64,000 bases of DNA. Source: Salinarimonas sp046292825. GTDB taxonomy: Bacteria > Pseudomonadota > Alphaproteobacteria > Rhizobiales > Beijerinckiaceae. Each line of letters begins with the position of its first letter. Position 1 is the stretch's first letter. Location of the stretch: NCBI RefSeq assembly GCF_046292825.1, contig NZ_JBKBQG010000014.1, positions 26,243 to 90,242 on the forward strand, read 5' to 3'. A model generated the notes under the pieces. That model was not told where the DNA came from, made no database searches, and saw nothing but the letters and a program-made list of their open reading frames with translations. Positions 50,158 to 58,882 of this stretch are shown piece by piece. Both the position numbers and the translations under genes were made by a program.

Positions 50158-52377
50158 ATGTCCGTGACGAGAACCGACGAGCCGACGGCCGGCGCTTCCG
50201 TCGGCCCGCAGAGCGAGACCGTCGATCTCGGGCAGCTGATCCTCGCGGTCGCCCGCCGCTGGAAGGCGATTCTCCTCGTCACCGCGCTCGCCGCCCTCGG
50301 CGCCCTCCTCTTCGCGGTCACCGCCGAGCCGCGCTATCGCGGCGAGACGCAGGTGATTCTCGAGAGCCGCGAGACCGGCTTCACCCGCCCCATCGCCGCG
50401 ACCGCCGACGAGACCTCACGCGTCATCGACGAACAGGCCGTCACGAGCCAGGTGCAGGTGATCCGCTCCCGCGACGTCGCCCGCGAGGCGGTGCGCAGGC
50501 TCGACCTCGTCGGCAACCCCGAATTCGACCCGACCGTGCGGCCGATGAACCCGATCACGCGCGTGCGCATGATGCTCGGCCTCGGCGGCGCGGGCCGCGA
50601 GGAGGCGGCGGTCGAGCGGGTTCTGCGCGCCTATTACGAGCGGCTCCTCGTCTACGTCGTGCCGCGCTCGCGGGTGATCACGATCGAGTTCCGCTCCGCC
50701 GATCCCGAGCTCGCGGCGCGCGCGGCGAACGTCATCGCCGAGGTCTATCTGGAGACGCTGGAAGCCGCCAAGATCGAGACCGCGCGCAGCGCCTCGACCT
50801 GGCTCTCGCAGAACATCGACCGCCTGCGCGAGCAGGTCCGCGAGGCGGAGGCGCGGGTCGAGGCTTTTCGCGCGGGGCGCGGCCTCCTGGTCGGCGCCAA
50901 CAACGTGACGCTCACGAGCCAGCAGCTCGACAATCTGAACGCCCAGCTCGTCGCGGCGCGCACCCAGCAATCGGATTCCGCCGCACGCGCGGCCCTGATC
51001 CGCGAGCTGATCGCGCAGGGCCGCGCCTTCGACATCCCCGACGTCGTCAACAACGACCTCGTCCGAGGCCTGATCGCCCAGCGCGTGAGCCTGCGCGCCC
51101 AGATCGCCAACGAGAGCCGCACCCTCCTGCCCCAGCACCCGCGCCTCATCGCGCTCGAAGCCCAGCTCGCGGATCTCGACGGGCAGATCCGCGGCGCCGC
51201 CGAGCGCACCGTGCGCGGGCTCGAGGGCGAGGCCCGGCTCGCGGGCGAGCGCGTCACGGCGCTCGAAGCGGCGCTCGACCGGCAGATGGGCGTCGCCTCG
51301 CAGGCCAACGAGAACGAGGTGCAGCTGCGCGCGCTGGAGCGCGAGGCACGGGCCGAGCGCGAGCAGCTCGAAGTCTTCCTCGCCCGCTATCGCGACGCCG
51401 TCGCCCGCGATTCCGACGAGGCGACCCTGCCCGACGCGCGGATCGTCTCCCGCGCCGCGGTGCCGGACGAGCCCGTCTTCCCGCGCAAGGGCCCGATCCT
51501 GATCCTCGCCACCGCGACGGCGCTGATGCTCGCGATCGGCACCGTGCTCCTCAAGGCCCTCCTGTTCGACGGCGCCCGGGCGCGGCTGCCCGAGCCCGCC
51601 GCCCGCCCCGCCCCCGCGGCGATCGCCCGTGGCGCGGTGGAGCCCCTCGCCGATCCCGACGGCGATCCGCCGGAAGGCGGGCCTGCCGGGCGCCGACGTC
51701 TCCTCCGCGACCGCCAGCCCTCCGAGCCCGGCCGCGCCGCGATCGGCGTCGACGTCCCCGCCCTCGTCGCGCGGATGCTGCGCGCCGACGTCGATGAGCG
51801 CGGCCGCCGGGTGCTCGTCTGCGCGCTCGGTCGCGACGAAGACGGCGCGGCCGTCGGCGATCCGATCTCGGCCGCGCGGCTCGCGGAGGCGCTCGCGCGC
51901 GAGCTGCCCGGCAGCCTCCCCGTCCTCGTCGTCGCGCTCGACGCGGCCCCCGGCACCGTACCGACGGATGCGGCCGGGCTCGCCGATCTCGTCGCCGGCG
52001 AGGCGCGCTTCTTCGAGGCGATCGCCGCGAGCCCCGGCGCGCGCCTTCACCGCATCGGCCCCGGCGAGCCCGCGCTCGACCCCGCCGATCCCGAGATCGC
52101 GGACGCGCTCGAGATCACCCTCAGCGCCTTCGACCAGACCTACGAGGCGAGCCTCCTCGTCCTCGCCGATCCCCTGGACCCGGCCCTCCTCGCGCTCGTA
52201 GGCGAGCGGGTCGACACGGCGATCCTCGCCGCGCGCACGAGCCCGGACGATCCCGATCTCGTCGCGGTCTACCAGGCGCTGCGGGCGGCGGGTGCGCCCG
52301 ACGTCGTCGTCGCCCTCTCCGGGGAGGACGCCGCGGAAGGCCGCGCGTCCCCCTCCAGCGGCGAGGCGGCCGCATGA
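50158..52377 (+). CDS. Wzz/Wzc-like polysaccharide co-polymerase with degenerate kinase domain
   Basis: A 739-residue inner-membrane protein. It has a Wzz chain-length domain with TM1 (about 38-56, ILLVTALAALGALLFAVTA), a long periplasmic coiled-coil region (about 200-420, rich in REQVREAEARVEAF and ERVTALEAALDR) and a proline motif VPDEPVFPRKGPIL before TM2 (about 444-466). The cytoplasmic C-terminus (about 535-725) has the position and approximate size of a BY-kinase, but where Walker A would lie the sequence reads GRRVLVCALGRDEDGAAVGD, with no GKS/T. The tyrosine-rich tail is also missing. It would control export length without its own ATPase. Polysaccharide deacetylase follows after 73 bp. 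Confidence 0.82.
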   Translation: MSVTRTDEPTAGASVGPQSETVDLGQLILAVARRWKAILLVTALAALGALLFAVTAEPRYRGETQVILESRETGFTRPIAATADETSRVIDEQAVTSQVQVIRSRDVAREAVRRLDLVGNPEFDPTVRPMNPITRVRMMLGLGGAGREEAAVERVLRAYYERLLVYVVPRSRVITIEFRSADPELAARAANVIAEVYLETLEAAKIETARSASTWLSQNIDRLREQVREAEARVEAFRAGRGLLVGANNVTLTSQQLDNLNAQLVAARTQQSDSAARAALIRELIAQGRAFDIPDVVNNDLVRGLIAQRVSLRAQIANESRTLLPQHPRLIALEAQLADLDGQIRGAAERTVRGLEGEARLAGERVTALEAALDRQMGVASQANENEVQLRALEREARAEREQLEVFLARYRDAVARDSDEATLPDARIVSRAAVPDEPVFPRKGPILILATATALMLAIGTVLLKALLFDGARARLPEPAARPAPAAIARGAVEPLADPDGDPPEGGPAGRRRLLRDRQPSEPGRAAIGVDVPALVARMLRADVDERGRRVLVCALGRDEDGAAVGDPISAARLAEALARELPGSLPVLVVALDAAPGTVPTDAAGLADLVAGEARFFEAIAASPGARLHRIGPGEPALDPADPEIADALEITLSAFDQTYEASLLVLADPLDPALLALVGERVDTAILAARTSPDDPDLVAVYQALRAAGAPDVVVALSGEDAAEGRASPSSGEAAA

Positions 52378-52450
52378 CGGCGCGCTAACGGTGCCGCAAG
52401 GAAAACCGCGCTACACCCGGTCGGCGTGAACGCCAACCGGGGGGCCGTCC

Positions 52451-53500
52451 GTGTCGATCAAGCGCACCGTCATCGAGCTCGGCCTCGCCGTCGCCGATCG
52501 CACGCGGGCCGAGCGCTGGGCGCGGTTCGCCCGCGGCTGCGGCGTGATCCTCACCTTCCACCACGTCCGCCCCGCCGCCGAGGCCGGCTTCGCGCCGAAC
52601 CGATTGCTCGAGATCACGCCCGCTTTTCTCGAGACCGTGCTCGACACGCTCGACGCGCTCGGCTTCGAGATCGTGCCGCTCGACGCCGTCCCCGAGCGCG
52701 TCGCACAGGCGCACGGCGGACGCGATGCGCGGCCCTTCGCGGTCCTCACCTTCGACGACGGCTATCGCGACAATCGCGACCACGCGGCCCCGATCCTCGC
52801 CCGCCGCGGCGCGCCCTGGACCTTGTTCGTCACGACGGATTTCGCCGAGGGGCGCGGCCGCTTCTGGTGGCGCGAGATCGAGGCCGCCGTCGCGGCCTCG
52901 ACACGGGTGCGCGCGCTCGGCCTCGATCTGCCCGCCGAGACGGACGCGCAGAAGATCCAAGCCTTCGAGGCGATCTATTGGCGCCTGCGCGCGGGCTCGG
53001 AGGCGGATCTGCGCCGGGAGACGGCGCGTCTTTGCGAGAGCGCCGGCATCGACCCCGCAGCCCTCTCGCGCGACGCCTGTCTCGACTGGGACGAGCTCGC
53101 CGCGCTGAGCCGCGCGACCCCGGAACTCACGCTCGGCGCGCACACGCTTACCCATCCGATGCTCGCCAAATGGGACGAGGCGACCGCGCGCCGCGAGATC
53201 GTCGAGAGCCGGGCCATCCTCGCAGAGCGCCTCGGACGCGAGGTCCGCCACCTCGCCTACCCCGTCGGCGATCCGGGCTCGGCCGGGGCGCGGGAATTCG
53301 CCCTCGCCCGCGAGGCCGGCTTCGCGACTGCGGTGACGACGCGCCCGGGCCATCTCTGGCCCGACCACGCGCAGCATCTCCACGCGCTCCCCCGCATCTC
53401 CGTCAACGGCCTCCACCAGAGCGCCGGCGCCCTGCGCGCCCTCCTCTCCGGCCTCCCCCTTCTCGCCTGGAACCGGGGGCGGCGGTTGGCGGTGGCGTGA
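52451..53500 (+). CDS. Polysaccharide deacetylase family protein
   Basis: A 349-residue carbohydrate esterase 4 fold protein. GVILTFHHVRP marks the first conserved block, FAVLTFDDGYRDN (about 96-108) carries the catalytic Asp-Asp pair, and ELTLGAHTLTHPML (about 224-237) supplies metal-binding histidines in the HxxxH pattern. No signal peptide is evident, so it may act in the cytoplasm or at the inner face. The GTG at 52451 is the start. It follows the Wzz-like gene by 73 bp on the same strand, so the two probably form an exopolysaccharide pair, with this enzyme trimming N-acetyl groups from the glycan. Confidence 0.85.
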   Translation: MSIKRTVIELGLAVADRTRAERWARFARGCGVILTFHHVRPAAEAGFAPNRLLEITPAFLETVLDTLDALGFEIVPLDAVPERVAQAHGGRDARPFAVLTFDDGYRDNRDHAAPILARRGAPWTLFVTTDFAEGRGRFWWREIEAAVAASTRVRALGLDLPAETDAQKIQAFEAIYWRLRAGSEADLRRETARLCESAGIDPAALSRDACLDWDELAALSRATPELTLGAHTLTHPMLAKWDEATARREIVESRAILAERLGREVRHLAYPVGDPGSAGAREFALAREAGFATAVTTRPGHLWPDHAQHLHALPRISVNGLHQSAGALRALLSGLPLLAWNRGRRLAVA

Positions 53501-53506
53501 AGGGGA

Positions 53507-54364
53507 TCACGATCCCCCGAACGGCGCCGCCCCCGCCTCGATCGCGTCGAGGAGCGCGCGGATCTCCGGCAGGCCTCCGTTCTCGAAATTGCGGATGTGG
53601 CCCTCGCCTTCGAGGACGACGAAGCGCTTCGGCTCGGGGGCGGCGGCGTAGAGCCGCTCGGCATGCGCGAAGGGCGTGACCGGGTCGGCGGTGCCGTGGA
53701 GGATGAGGATCGGGGCCTCGATCTCGCCGATCCGGTCGATCGAGCGGAACGGGTCGCGCATCAGGAGATCGACCGGGACGAACGGATAGGCGCGCCGCGC
53801 AAGGTCGACGGCGGCGGTGAAGGGCGCGTCGAGGATCACGCCCGCGACCGGGACCTCGGCGGCGAGGGGGACGGCGACGCCGGTGCCGAGGCTCTCGCCG
53901 TAGAGGACGATCCGGTCGGGCTCGGCATGGGCGCGGGCGAAGCGATAGGCGGCGCGCCCGTCTTCCAGGAGCCCCGCCTCGCTCGGGCGGCCGGTCGAGC
54001 CGGAATAGCCGCGATAGGCGAGGAGCAGCACGCCGCGCCCGTCCTCCGCCAGCACCCGGCCCCGCGGCGCACGCTGGATCTTCGAGCCGGCATTGCCGTG
54101 GAAATAGATCGTGAGAACCCGCCCCGGCTCCGGCGCGCGGAAGAAGGCCCGCAGGCGCTCGCCGTCCTCGGTCTCGATGACGACGTCCGCAAACCCCTCG
54201 AGCCCGGCCTCCACCGCGCTCGCCACCCCCTGCGGCGCGGGAAAGACCAGCCCGCGCTGTCCGAAATAGAGCAGCGCGACGAAACCGGCATAGAGGACGA
54301 ACCCGACGAGGGCGACGCGCAGAAGCGTGCGGGCGAGGGTGCGTGAGGGGGGCGTGCGGGTCAT
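53507..54364 (-). CDS. Membrane-anchored alpha/beta hydrolase (BEM46/ABHD13-like)
   Basis: A 285-residue hydrolase. An N-terminal transmembrane anchor (LLRVALVGFVLYAGFVALLYFGQ, about 14-36) is followed by the catalytic domain: IYFHGNAGSK oxyanion region, RIVLYGESLGTGVAV with the nucleophile in GESLG, LHGTADPVTPFAHAE for the acid and GEGHIRNFE for the histidine. This arrangement is the BEM46/YfhR group, serine hydrolases often called alpha/beta hydrolase or depalmitoylase-like, with unknown bacterial substrates. It converges on the deacetylase gene with only 6 bp between stops. The start ATG is at 54364; upstream open frame is not coding. Confidence 0.83.
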   Translation of the reverse strand: MTRTPPSRTLARTLLRVALVGFVLYAGFVALLYFGQRGLVFPAPQGVASAVEAGLEGFADVVIETEDGERLRAFFRAPEPGRVLTIYFHGNAGSKIQRAPRGRVLAEDGRGVLLLAYRGYSGSTGRPSEAGLLEDGRAAYRFARAHAEPDRIVLYGESLGTGVAVPLAAEVPVAGVILDAPFTAAVDLARRAYPFVPVDLLMRDPFRSIDRIGEIEAPILILHGTADPVTPFAHAERLYAAAPEPKRFVVLEGEGHIRNFENGGLPEIRALLDAIEAGAAPFGGS

Positions 54365-54726
54365 GACGTCTCGCGAGGGAGCCGGGGCCGATCGGGCGAT
54401 GCAATCGATACACGATTTCGAATGCCGCGCCGACGGATCGGGTTGATCTTCCGCCACCGAGCGCGTTTCCTCGTCCCGCAAAGTGCACCAGGTCGGCTCG
54501 ACCAAGAAGCGCTCGTCGCCGCCATGGCCGGACGGTCACGCGTTCGTGAAGCCGCCGCGACCGCGCCGTCCGGCGAGCGGACGATCTCCTGACGCAGAAC
54601 CTCCGTTCTCCCTCGGTGAAGGCCCCCCTCAGCCTTGACTGATACGCGCCGCACGCCGACATGTGCGAGGGCGCGCGCCGCGGCGGCGAGGCGGACGAGG
54701 CGGACGAGGCGAGGGAGTACGGGAGC
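54365..54726. other. 362-bp divergent intergenic region
   Basis: Lies between the start codons of the BEM46-like hydrolase and the DUF1523 gene. A TTGACT at about 54634-54639 on the plus strand could be a -35 element for the DUF1523 gene, but no convincing -10 follows. No palindromic repeat of the A-D families and no ORF with coding character was found. Confidence 0.5.
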
Positions 54727-55248
54727 ATGAAGAGCGGAATGCGCAGCGTCGTGGTGCGGGCGCTCCTCGTCCTTCTCCTCCTCTCCCCGATCGTGGCGGG
54801 TCTGCATTACGTGCTGCCGAGCCACGAGGTCGTGCGCATCACCGCGACCGACATCCGCCGCATCGACGAGCGACCGGACGCGCAGGGGCGCATCCGCACC
54901 CGCGACGTGTACTACATCTTCGCCGAGCGTCCCGAGACCGGCGCCCCGCGCGTCTTCCGCAACGAGGACACCGGCTGGGGCTTCCCGCCCTATTTCAAGT
55001 TCAACTCCGCCGACGTGCAGGCGCGCGCCGCCTCCGCCGCATCCGAGCGCGCGACGGCGCTCGTGACCTATTACGGCTGGCGCATCCAGATGTTCTCGGT
55101 CTTCCCGAACGCGGTCTCGATCCGCCGGGTCCCGGCGGACTACACGCCGGTGCCGTGGTTCAACATCGTCTTCCTCGCGGGCCTCGCGATCCTGGTCGCC
55201 TGGGCCTGGATCGCGATCGCCCGCTGGCGCCGCCGCCGCGCCGCGTGA
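54727..55248 (+). CDS. DUF1523-family membrane protein
   Basis: A 173-residue protein with two membrane helices, one near the N-terminus (about 8-26, VVVRALLVLLLLSPIVAGL) and one near the C-terminus (about 147-166, FNIVFLAGLAILVAWAWIAIA). Between them is a periplasmic domain with DUF1523 marks HYVLPSHEVVRITATDIRRID, RTRDVYYIF, NEDTGWGFPPYFKFNSADVQA and YYGWRIQMFSVFPNAVSI. The family is largely alphaproteobacterial and functionally uncharacterised. The ATG at 54727 is preceded by GGAG; an ATG at 54661 would add a low-complexity acidic stretch and is not preferred. It converges on the acyl-CoA ligase gene. Confidence 0.85.
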   Translation: MKSGMRSVVVRALLVLLLLSPIVAGLHYVLPSHEVVRITATDIRRIDERPDAQGRIRTRDVYYIFAERPETGAPRVFRNEDTGWGFPPYFKFNSADVQARAASAASERATALVTYYGWRIQMFSVFPNAVSIRRVPADYTPVPWFNIVFLAGLAILVAWAWIAIARWRRRRAA

Positions 55249-55258
55249 GCCTTGAATC

Positions 55259-56893
55259 TCACTCGGCGACGGGTGGGACGATCCGGCGGCGCAGCTCGAC
55301 TTTCGAGATCTTGCCGGTGGCGGTGTGGGGGATCTCCTCGACGAAGACCACGTCGTCGGGCACCTGCCATTTGGCGAAGCGTTGCGCGAGATGGGCGAGG
55401 ATCGCGGCCTTGTCGGGCTCGCGGCCGGGTTTCGGCACCACGACGAGGAGCGGTCGCTCGTCCCATTTCGGGTGCGGCACGCCGATCGCGGCCGCCTCCG
55501 CCACGTCCGGATGCGACACGGCCGCGTTCTCGAGATCGATCGAGGAGATCCACTCGCCGCCGGACTTGATCACGTCCTTCGCGCGATCGACGACCTGCAT
55601 GTTGCCGAAGCGATCGATGGTGGCGACGTCGCCGGTGTCGAAGAAGCCGTCCCCCGTCAGGATCGGCTCGTCCTCGCGCCGAAAATACGCGCGCGCGACC
55701 GCCGGCCCGCGCACCTGCAGCCGCCCCGAGGTCTTGCCGTCCCAGGGCTGCTCCGCGCCGGCATCGTCGACGATGCGCATCTCGACGCCGTAGAACGACT
55801 GCCCGGCGCGCTCCTTCACGTCGAGCCAAGCCTCCGCGTCGAGCTCGCCGTAATCGGGCTTGAGCGAGCAGACCGTGCCGAGCGGGCTCAACTCCGTCAT
55901 CCCCCAGGCGTGCAGCACCTCGACGCCGTAGACGTCGCGGAAGGTGCGCGTCACCGCCCGCGGGCAGGCCGAGCCGCCGATGACGACGCGCTGGAGGTCC
56001 GGCAGCATCGTGCCCGACGCCTCGAGATGCTGGAGGAGGCCGAACCAGACGGTGGGCACCGCCGCCGAGATGGTCACCCGAAAGCGCGTGAGGAGTTCGG
56101 CGAGCGAAGCGCCGTCGAGCTTCGGGCCGGGCAGGACGAGGCTCGCCCCCGTCATCGGCGCCGAGAAGCCGAAGGACCAGCCGTTGGCGTGGAAGAGCGG
56201 CACGACCGGCATCGCGACGTCCCGCGCCGAGAGCCCCAACGCGTCGGGCGCCCGCGCCATCAGCGCGTGGAGCACGTTCGAGCGGTGCGAATAGAGGACG
56301 CCCTTCGGCTCCCCCGTCGTGCCGGAGGTGTAGCACAGGCCCGCCGCGGCACCCTCCTCCACCGCGAGCCAGGCGAAATCGGCATCCGCCTCGGCGAGGT
56401 ACTCCTCGTAGGGAACGGCGCCGGGCAGGCTCGTGTTCGGCATATGGGCGGCATCGGTGAGGATCACGTAGCGCTCGATGCTCGGCAGGCGCGGCGCGAG
56501 TTTCTCGACGAGGGGCACGAAGCCGAGATCGAGGAACATCATCCGGTCCTGCGCATGATCGACGATGTAGGCGATCTGGTCTTCGAAGAGCCGCGGATTG
56601 ACCGTGTGGTAGACCGCCCCCATTCCGGTGATGCCGTACCAGCATTCGAGATGGCGCGCGGTGTTCCAGGCGAGCGTCGCGATCCGGTCTCCCGGGCGCA
56701 CGCCCTCGCGCGCGAGCCTTTTGGCGAGGCGCAACGAGCGGGTGCGGATCGCAGCGTAATCGGTCTCGACGATCGGTCCCTCGACCGAGCGCGAGACGAC
56801 CTTGCGGGCGCCGTGCTGGGCGGCGGCGTGGTCGATGATCGTGTGGATGCGAAGCGGCCAATCCTGCATGAGGCCGTGGAGCATGCCGTCCAT
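55259..56893 (-). CDS. Acyl-CoA ligase, FadD/DmdB-like
   Basis: A 544-residue adenylate-forming enzyme of the ANL superfamily. Motifs are LCYTSGTTGEPKGVLYSHRSN (P-loop), HAWGMTELSPLGT, GFFDTGDVATIDRFGNMQVVDRAKDVIKSGGEWISS (hinge) and the catalytic lysine region TATGKISKVELR. It activates a carboxylic acid with ATP and forms the CoA thioester. Length and the long N-terminus match medium/long-chain ligases and 3-(methylthio)propionyl-CoA ligases (DmdB) of alphaproteobacteria, which cannot be separated by motif. Its start is at 56893, divergent from the Q-rich secreted protein. No dmdC/dmdD neighbour is present, so the DMSP link is weak. Confidence 0.88.
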   Translation of the reverse strand: MDGMLHGLMQDWPLRIHTIIDHAAAQHGARKVVSRSVEGPIVETDYAAIRTRSLRLAKRLAREGVRPGDRIATLAWNTARHLECWYGITGMGAVYHTVNPRLFEDQIAYIVDHAQDRMMFLDLGFVPLVEKLAPRLPSIERYVILTDAAHMPNTSLPGAVPYEEYLAEADADFAWLAVEEGAAAGLCYTSGTTGEPKGVLYSHRSNVLHALMARAPDALGLSARDVAMPVVPLFHANGWSFGFSAPMTGASLVLPGPKLDGASLAELLTRFRVTISAAVPTVWFGLLQHLEASGTMLPDLQRVVIGGSACPRAVTRTFRDVYGVEVLHAWGMTELSPLGTVCSLKPDYGELDAEAWLDVKERAGQSFYGVEMRIVDDAGAEQPWDGKTSGRLQVRGPAVARAYFRREDEPILTGDGFFDTGDVATIDRFGNMQVVDRAKDVIKSGGEWISSIDLENAAVSHPDVAEAAAIGVPHPKWDERPLLVVVPKPGREPDKAAILAHLAQRFAKWQVPDDVVFVEEIPHTATGKISKVELRRRIVPPVAE

Positions 56894-57077
56894 CTGCGCG
56901 TCTCTCCCGTTTCCGCCTTCGTGTCTCGGGCGGTGGCGCGGGAGGATAAGCCATAAGCGGCGCTTCGACCATGGCCGCGGCTTTTCGGAACACCGATCCG
57001 CTCGAGCGTTTGGGAGGGGAGGCGCGCGCGCCGCGTGGCGCAGCCGGCCTCGGCATCAACGACGAGAGGAAACGACC

Positions 57078-57674
57078 ATGAAGCGTACCATTCTCCCCGC
57101 CCTCGCCGCGGCGCTCGCGATCGGCGGCGCGGCCCCCGCGCTCGCGCAGCAGAGCGGCCAATGGGGCCAATCCGGTCAGCAGCAGCAATTCGGGCAGCAG
57201 GGCCAGCAGTCCGGGGACATGCAGGGACGCGATCCCTGGCGCGCCGACGGCCAGGTTCAGGGCCAGCAGCAATGGACGCAGCAGCCGATCGGCCAGGGTC
57301 AGCAGCAGATAGGCCAACAGCAGATGGGCCAGCAGCAAGGCGGGCAGCAGCAGCAGCAGCAGCAGGTCGGACAAGGCCACCAGCGTCTCGTGCAGGCCCT
57401 GCGCCAGGCGGGCTACCAGGACATCGAAGAGATCGGCCACAACGTGCTGCGCGCGCGCTCGCCCGAGGGCGAGATGGTCTTCGTCCAGATCCAGGACGCG
57501 CAGGCGACCGGCGCCGTCGGGGGCGGCGGCGGCGGTGGCGGCAACCAGCAGATGTTCGGCTTCCAGGAGGGCCGCACCTTCGGCCCGCAATTCGGCGGCG
57601 GCCAGCAGGGCGGCACGACCGGCCAGGGCGGCGGCGGCCAGCAGGGCGGCCAGGGGCAGCAGCAGAGGAATTGA
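57078..57674 (+). CDS. Secreted glutamine/glycine-rich low-complexity protein
   Basis: A 198-residue protein. A signal peptide (MKRTILPALAAALAIGGAAPALA) is followed by a Gln/Gly-rich region (about 25-105, with imperfect units like QQQIGQQQMGQQQGG), a short ordered core (HQRLVQALRQAGYQDIEEIGHNVLRARSPEGEMVFVQIQD, about 107-146) and another Gly/Gln tail. The core looks like a PepSY or BON-sized alpha/beta unit but no family is certain. Low-complexity Q/G segments suggest a flexible or self-associating extracellular protein. AGAGGAA lies about nine bases before the ATG. A 14-bp tandem repeat follows the stop. Confidence 0.75.
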   Translation: MKRTILPALAAALAIGGAAPALAQQSGQWGQSGQQQQFGQQGQQSGDMQGRDPWRADGQVQGQQQWTQQPIGQGQQQIGQQQMGQQQGGQQQQQQQVGQGHQRLVQALRQAGYQDIEEIGHNVLRARSPEGEMVFVQIQDAQATGAVGGGGGGGGNQQMFGFQEGRTFGPQFGGGQQGGTTGQGGGGQQGGQGQQQRN

Positions 57675-57684
57675 GGCGGACGCG

Positions 57685-57726
57685 ATTACGATCGCGAGAT
57701 TACGATCGCGAGGTTACGATCGCGAC
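57685..57726. repeat. Triple 14-bp tandem repeat
   Basis: Three consecutive units, two of ATTACGATCGCGAG and one of GTTACGATCGCGAC, starting 10 bp after the stop of the Q-rich gene. Each unit contains the palindrome CGATCG. It may be a simple slipped-strand expansion or a protein-binding array; there is no evidence for either. Confidence 0.8.
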
Positions 57727-57732
57727 CCTGGC

Positions 57733-57770
57733 GAAAAACGAAACGGCGGGTCCCCGGAAGGACCCGCCGT
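57733..57770 (-). terminator. Rho-independent terminator of the cold-shock gene
   Basis: On the minus strand, a perfect 11-bp stem ACGGCGGGTCC/GGACCCGCCGT with a six-base loop (57743-57770) is followed by TTTCGTTTTT. It lies about 55 bp after the stop of the double cold-shock-domain gene. It could also stop rightward transcription from the Q-rich gene, although the plus-strand side lacks a T-tract. Confidence 0.8.
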
Positions 57771-57823
57771 CTGACGATCGAAGCGACGACGATCGACGAC
57801 CGATCGACGACGGCGCGTGGGCC

Positions 57824-58546
57824 TCAGTCGGCCAGCTCGATGGTCGCCGCCTCGCGGCCCTTCATGCCGTCGACGACGCCCATGCGGACCGGCTGGCCCT
57901 CGACGAGGTCGGGCAGGTTCGCGCGCATCAGCACCGAGCGATGGATGAACACGTCCTTGCCGCCGTCCTCGGCCACGATGAAGCCGAAGCCCTTCGTGGG
58001 GTTGTACCACTTGACGGTGCCCATGAGCTCCGTCGTGGGGCCGCTGTGACGGGGGCCGCCGCCGGCGCCGAAACCGCCGGCGCGGGGGGGACGGCGCATG
58101 CCGCCCGGACCACCCATGCCGCCGCCGAAGCCGCCGCCGCCTCCGAAGCCGCTGCGCGGAGCCGGCGCCTGAGCGGTCGAGGTGTCGACGCTGAGCACTT
58201 CCGTGACCTGCGGACCCTTCTGACCCTGGGCGGTGCGGACCTGCAGCCGGGTGCCGGGCTGGAGCTCGGCATGGCCGGCGGCCTCGACCGCGCGGATGTG
58301 GAGGAACGCGTCCCCGGAGCCGTCCTCGACCTCGACGAAGCCGAAACCCTTCTCCGGGTTGAACCACTTGACGGTGGCATCGACGGGCGGTCCGCCCATC
58401 GGGCGAGCGCCACCCATCGGGGCGCCCCCTCCACCACCGAACGAGCCGCGGTCCGCTCGCGGCTCGGGGAAGTCAGACCGGCGCTGACCAAAATCGTCAT
58501 CGAACCCACGACGGCCCGAATCGCGGAACTCTCGACCTCGACCCAT
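57824..58546 (-). CDS. Double cold-shock-domain protein with Gly-rich linkers
   Basis: A 240-residue protein with two CspA-type domains. The first (about 55-122) reads VDATVKWFNPEKGFGFVEVEDGSGDAFLH, the second (174-240) MGTVKWYNPTKGFGFIVAEDGGKDVFIH. Both retain the RNP1 (KGFGF) and RNP2-like (VFIH/AFLH) nucleic-acid-binding surfaces. They are separated by a Gly/Pro-rich linker, and the N-terminal 50 residues are an Arg/Gly-rich tail (RGRE, RRGFDDDFG, GGGGG) likely to bind RNA non-specifically. Two-domain Csp proteins occur in alphaproteobacteria as RNA chaperones. The start ATG is at 58546 and is preceded by a leader region of up to 336 bp. Confidence 0.9.
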   Translation of the reverse strand: MGRGREFRDSGRRGFDDDFGQRRSDFPEPRADRGSFGGGGGAPMGGARPMGGPPVDATVKWFNPEKGFGFVEVEDGSGDAFLHIRAVEAAGHAELQPGTRLQVRTAQGQKGPQVTEVLSVDTSTAQAPAPRSGFGGGGGFGGGMGGPGGMRRPPRAGGFGAGGGPRHSGPTTELMGTVKWYNPTKGFGFIVAEDGGKDVFIHRSVLMRANLPDLVEGQPVRMGVVDGMKGREAATIELAD

Positions 58547-58882
58547 GTATTCTCTCGCTCTCGCGCTGTAGCAGCTTCACGTTCACGCTGGCACTTGCTT
58601 CACGAACTCGAGCCATCGCGTTTGCAGCGCAAAGAGCCGGGTCCGAAAAACAGGCCCTCTCAGACCGATATCATGGCTCTTGCGGGATTAGGATCCATCA
58701 AAACGCGTGTATTTCGGCCTGTCGGGTGGCGATTAATCGCCATACGAAGCCGAGTGTGGCGAAGTTCCGCCCACTTGTAAAGACGTCGCGCAAAAAAAGA
58801 GCTGCCGATTTGCGCTTTTCCGCCCCGCGGGACTCTTGCGGGCGCGACGAAGAACGATCTCGTTGCGTAACCGGATGCCGGA
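58547..58882 (-). other. Leader/intergenic region upstream of the cold-shock gene
   Basis: Less GC-rich than its surroundings. It contains a perfect 14-bp palindrome GGCGATTAATCGCC (58728-58741) and a 7-bp inverted repeat GCGCAAA/TTTGCGC (58788-58794, 58809-58815) enclosing an A/T run that may end the transcript of the upstream small-protein gene. A long structured 5' UTR is common for csp genes and may lie here. No ORF was found. Confidence 0.5.

Noticed and set aside
55259..56893. Firm DmdB (DMSP demethylation) assignment
   Set aside because: Motifs fit the wider acyl-CoA ligase family and there are no dmdA, dmdC or dmdD neighbours.
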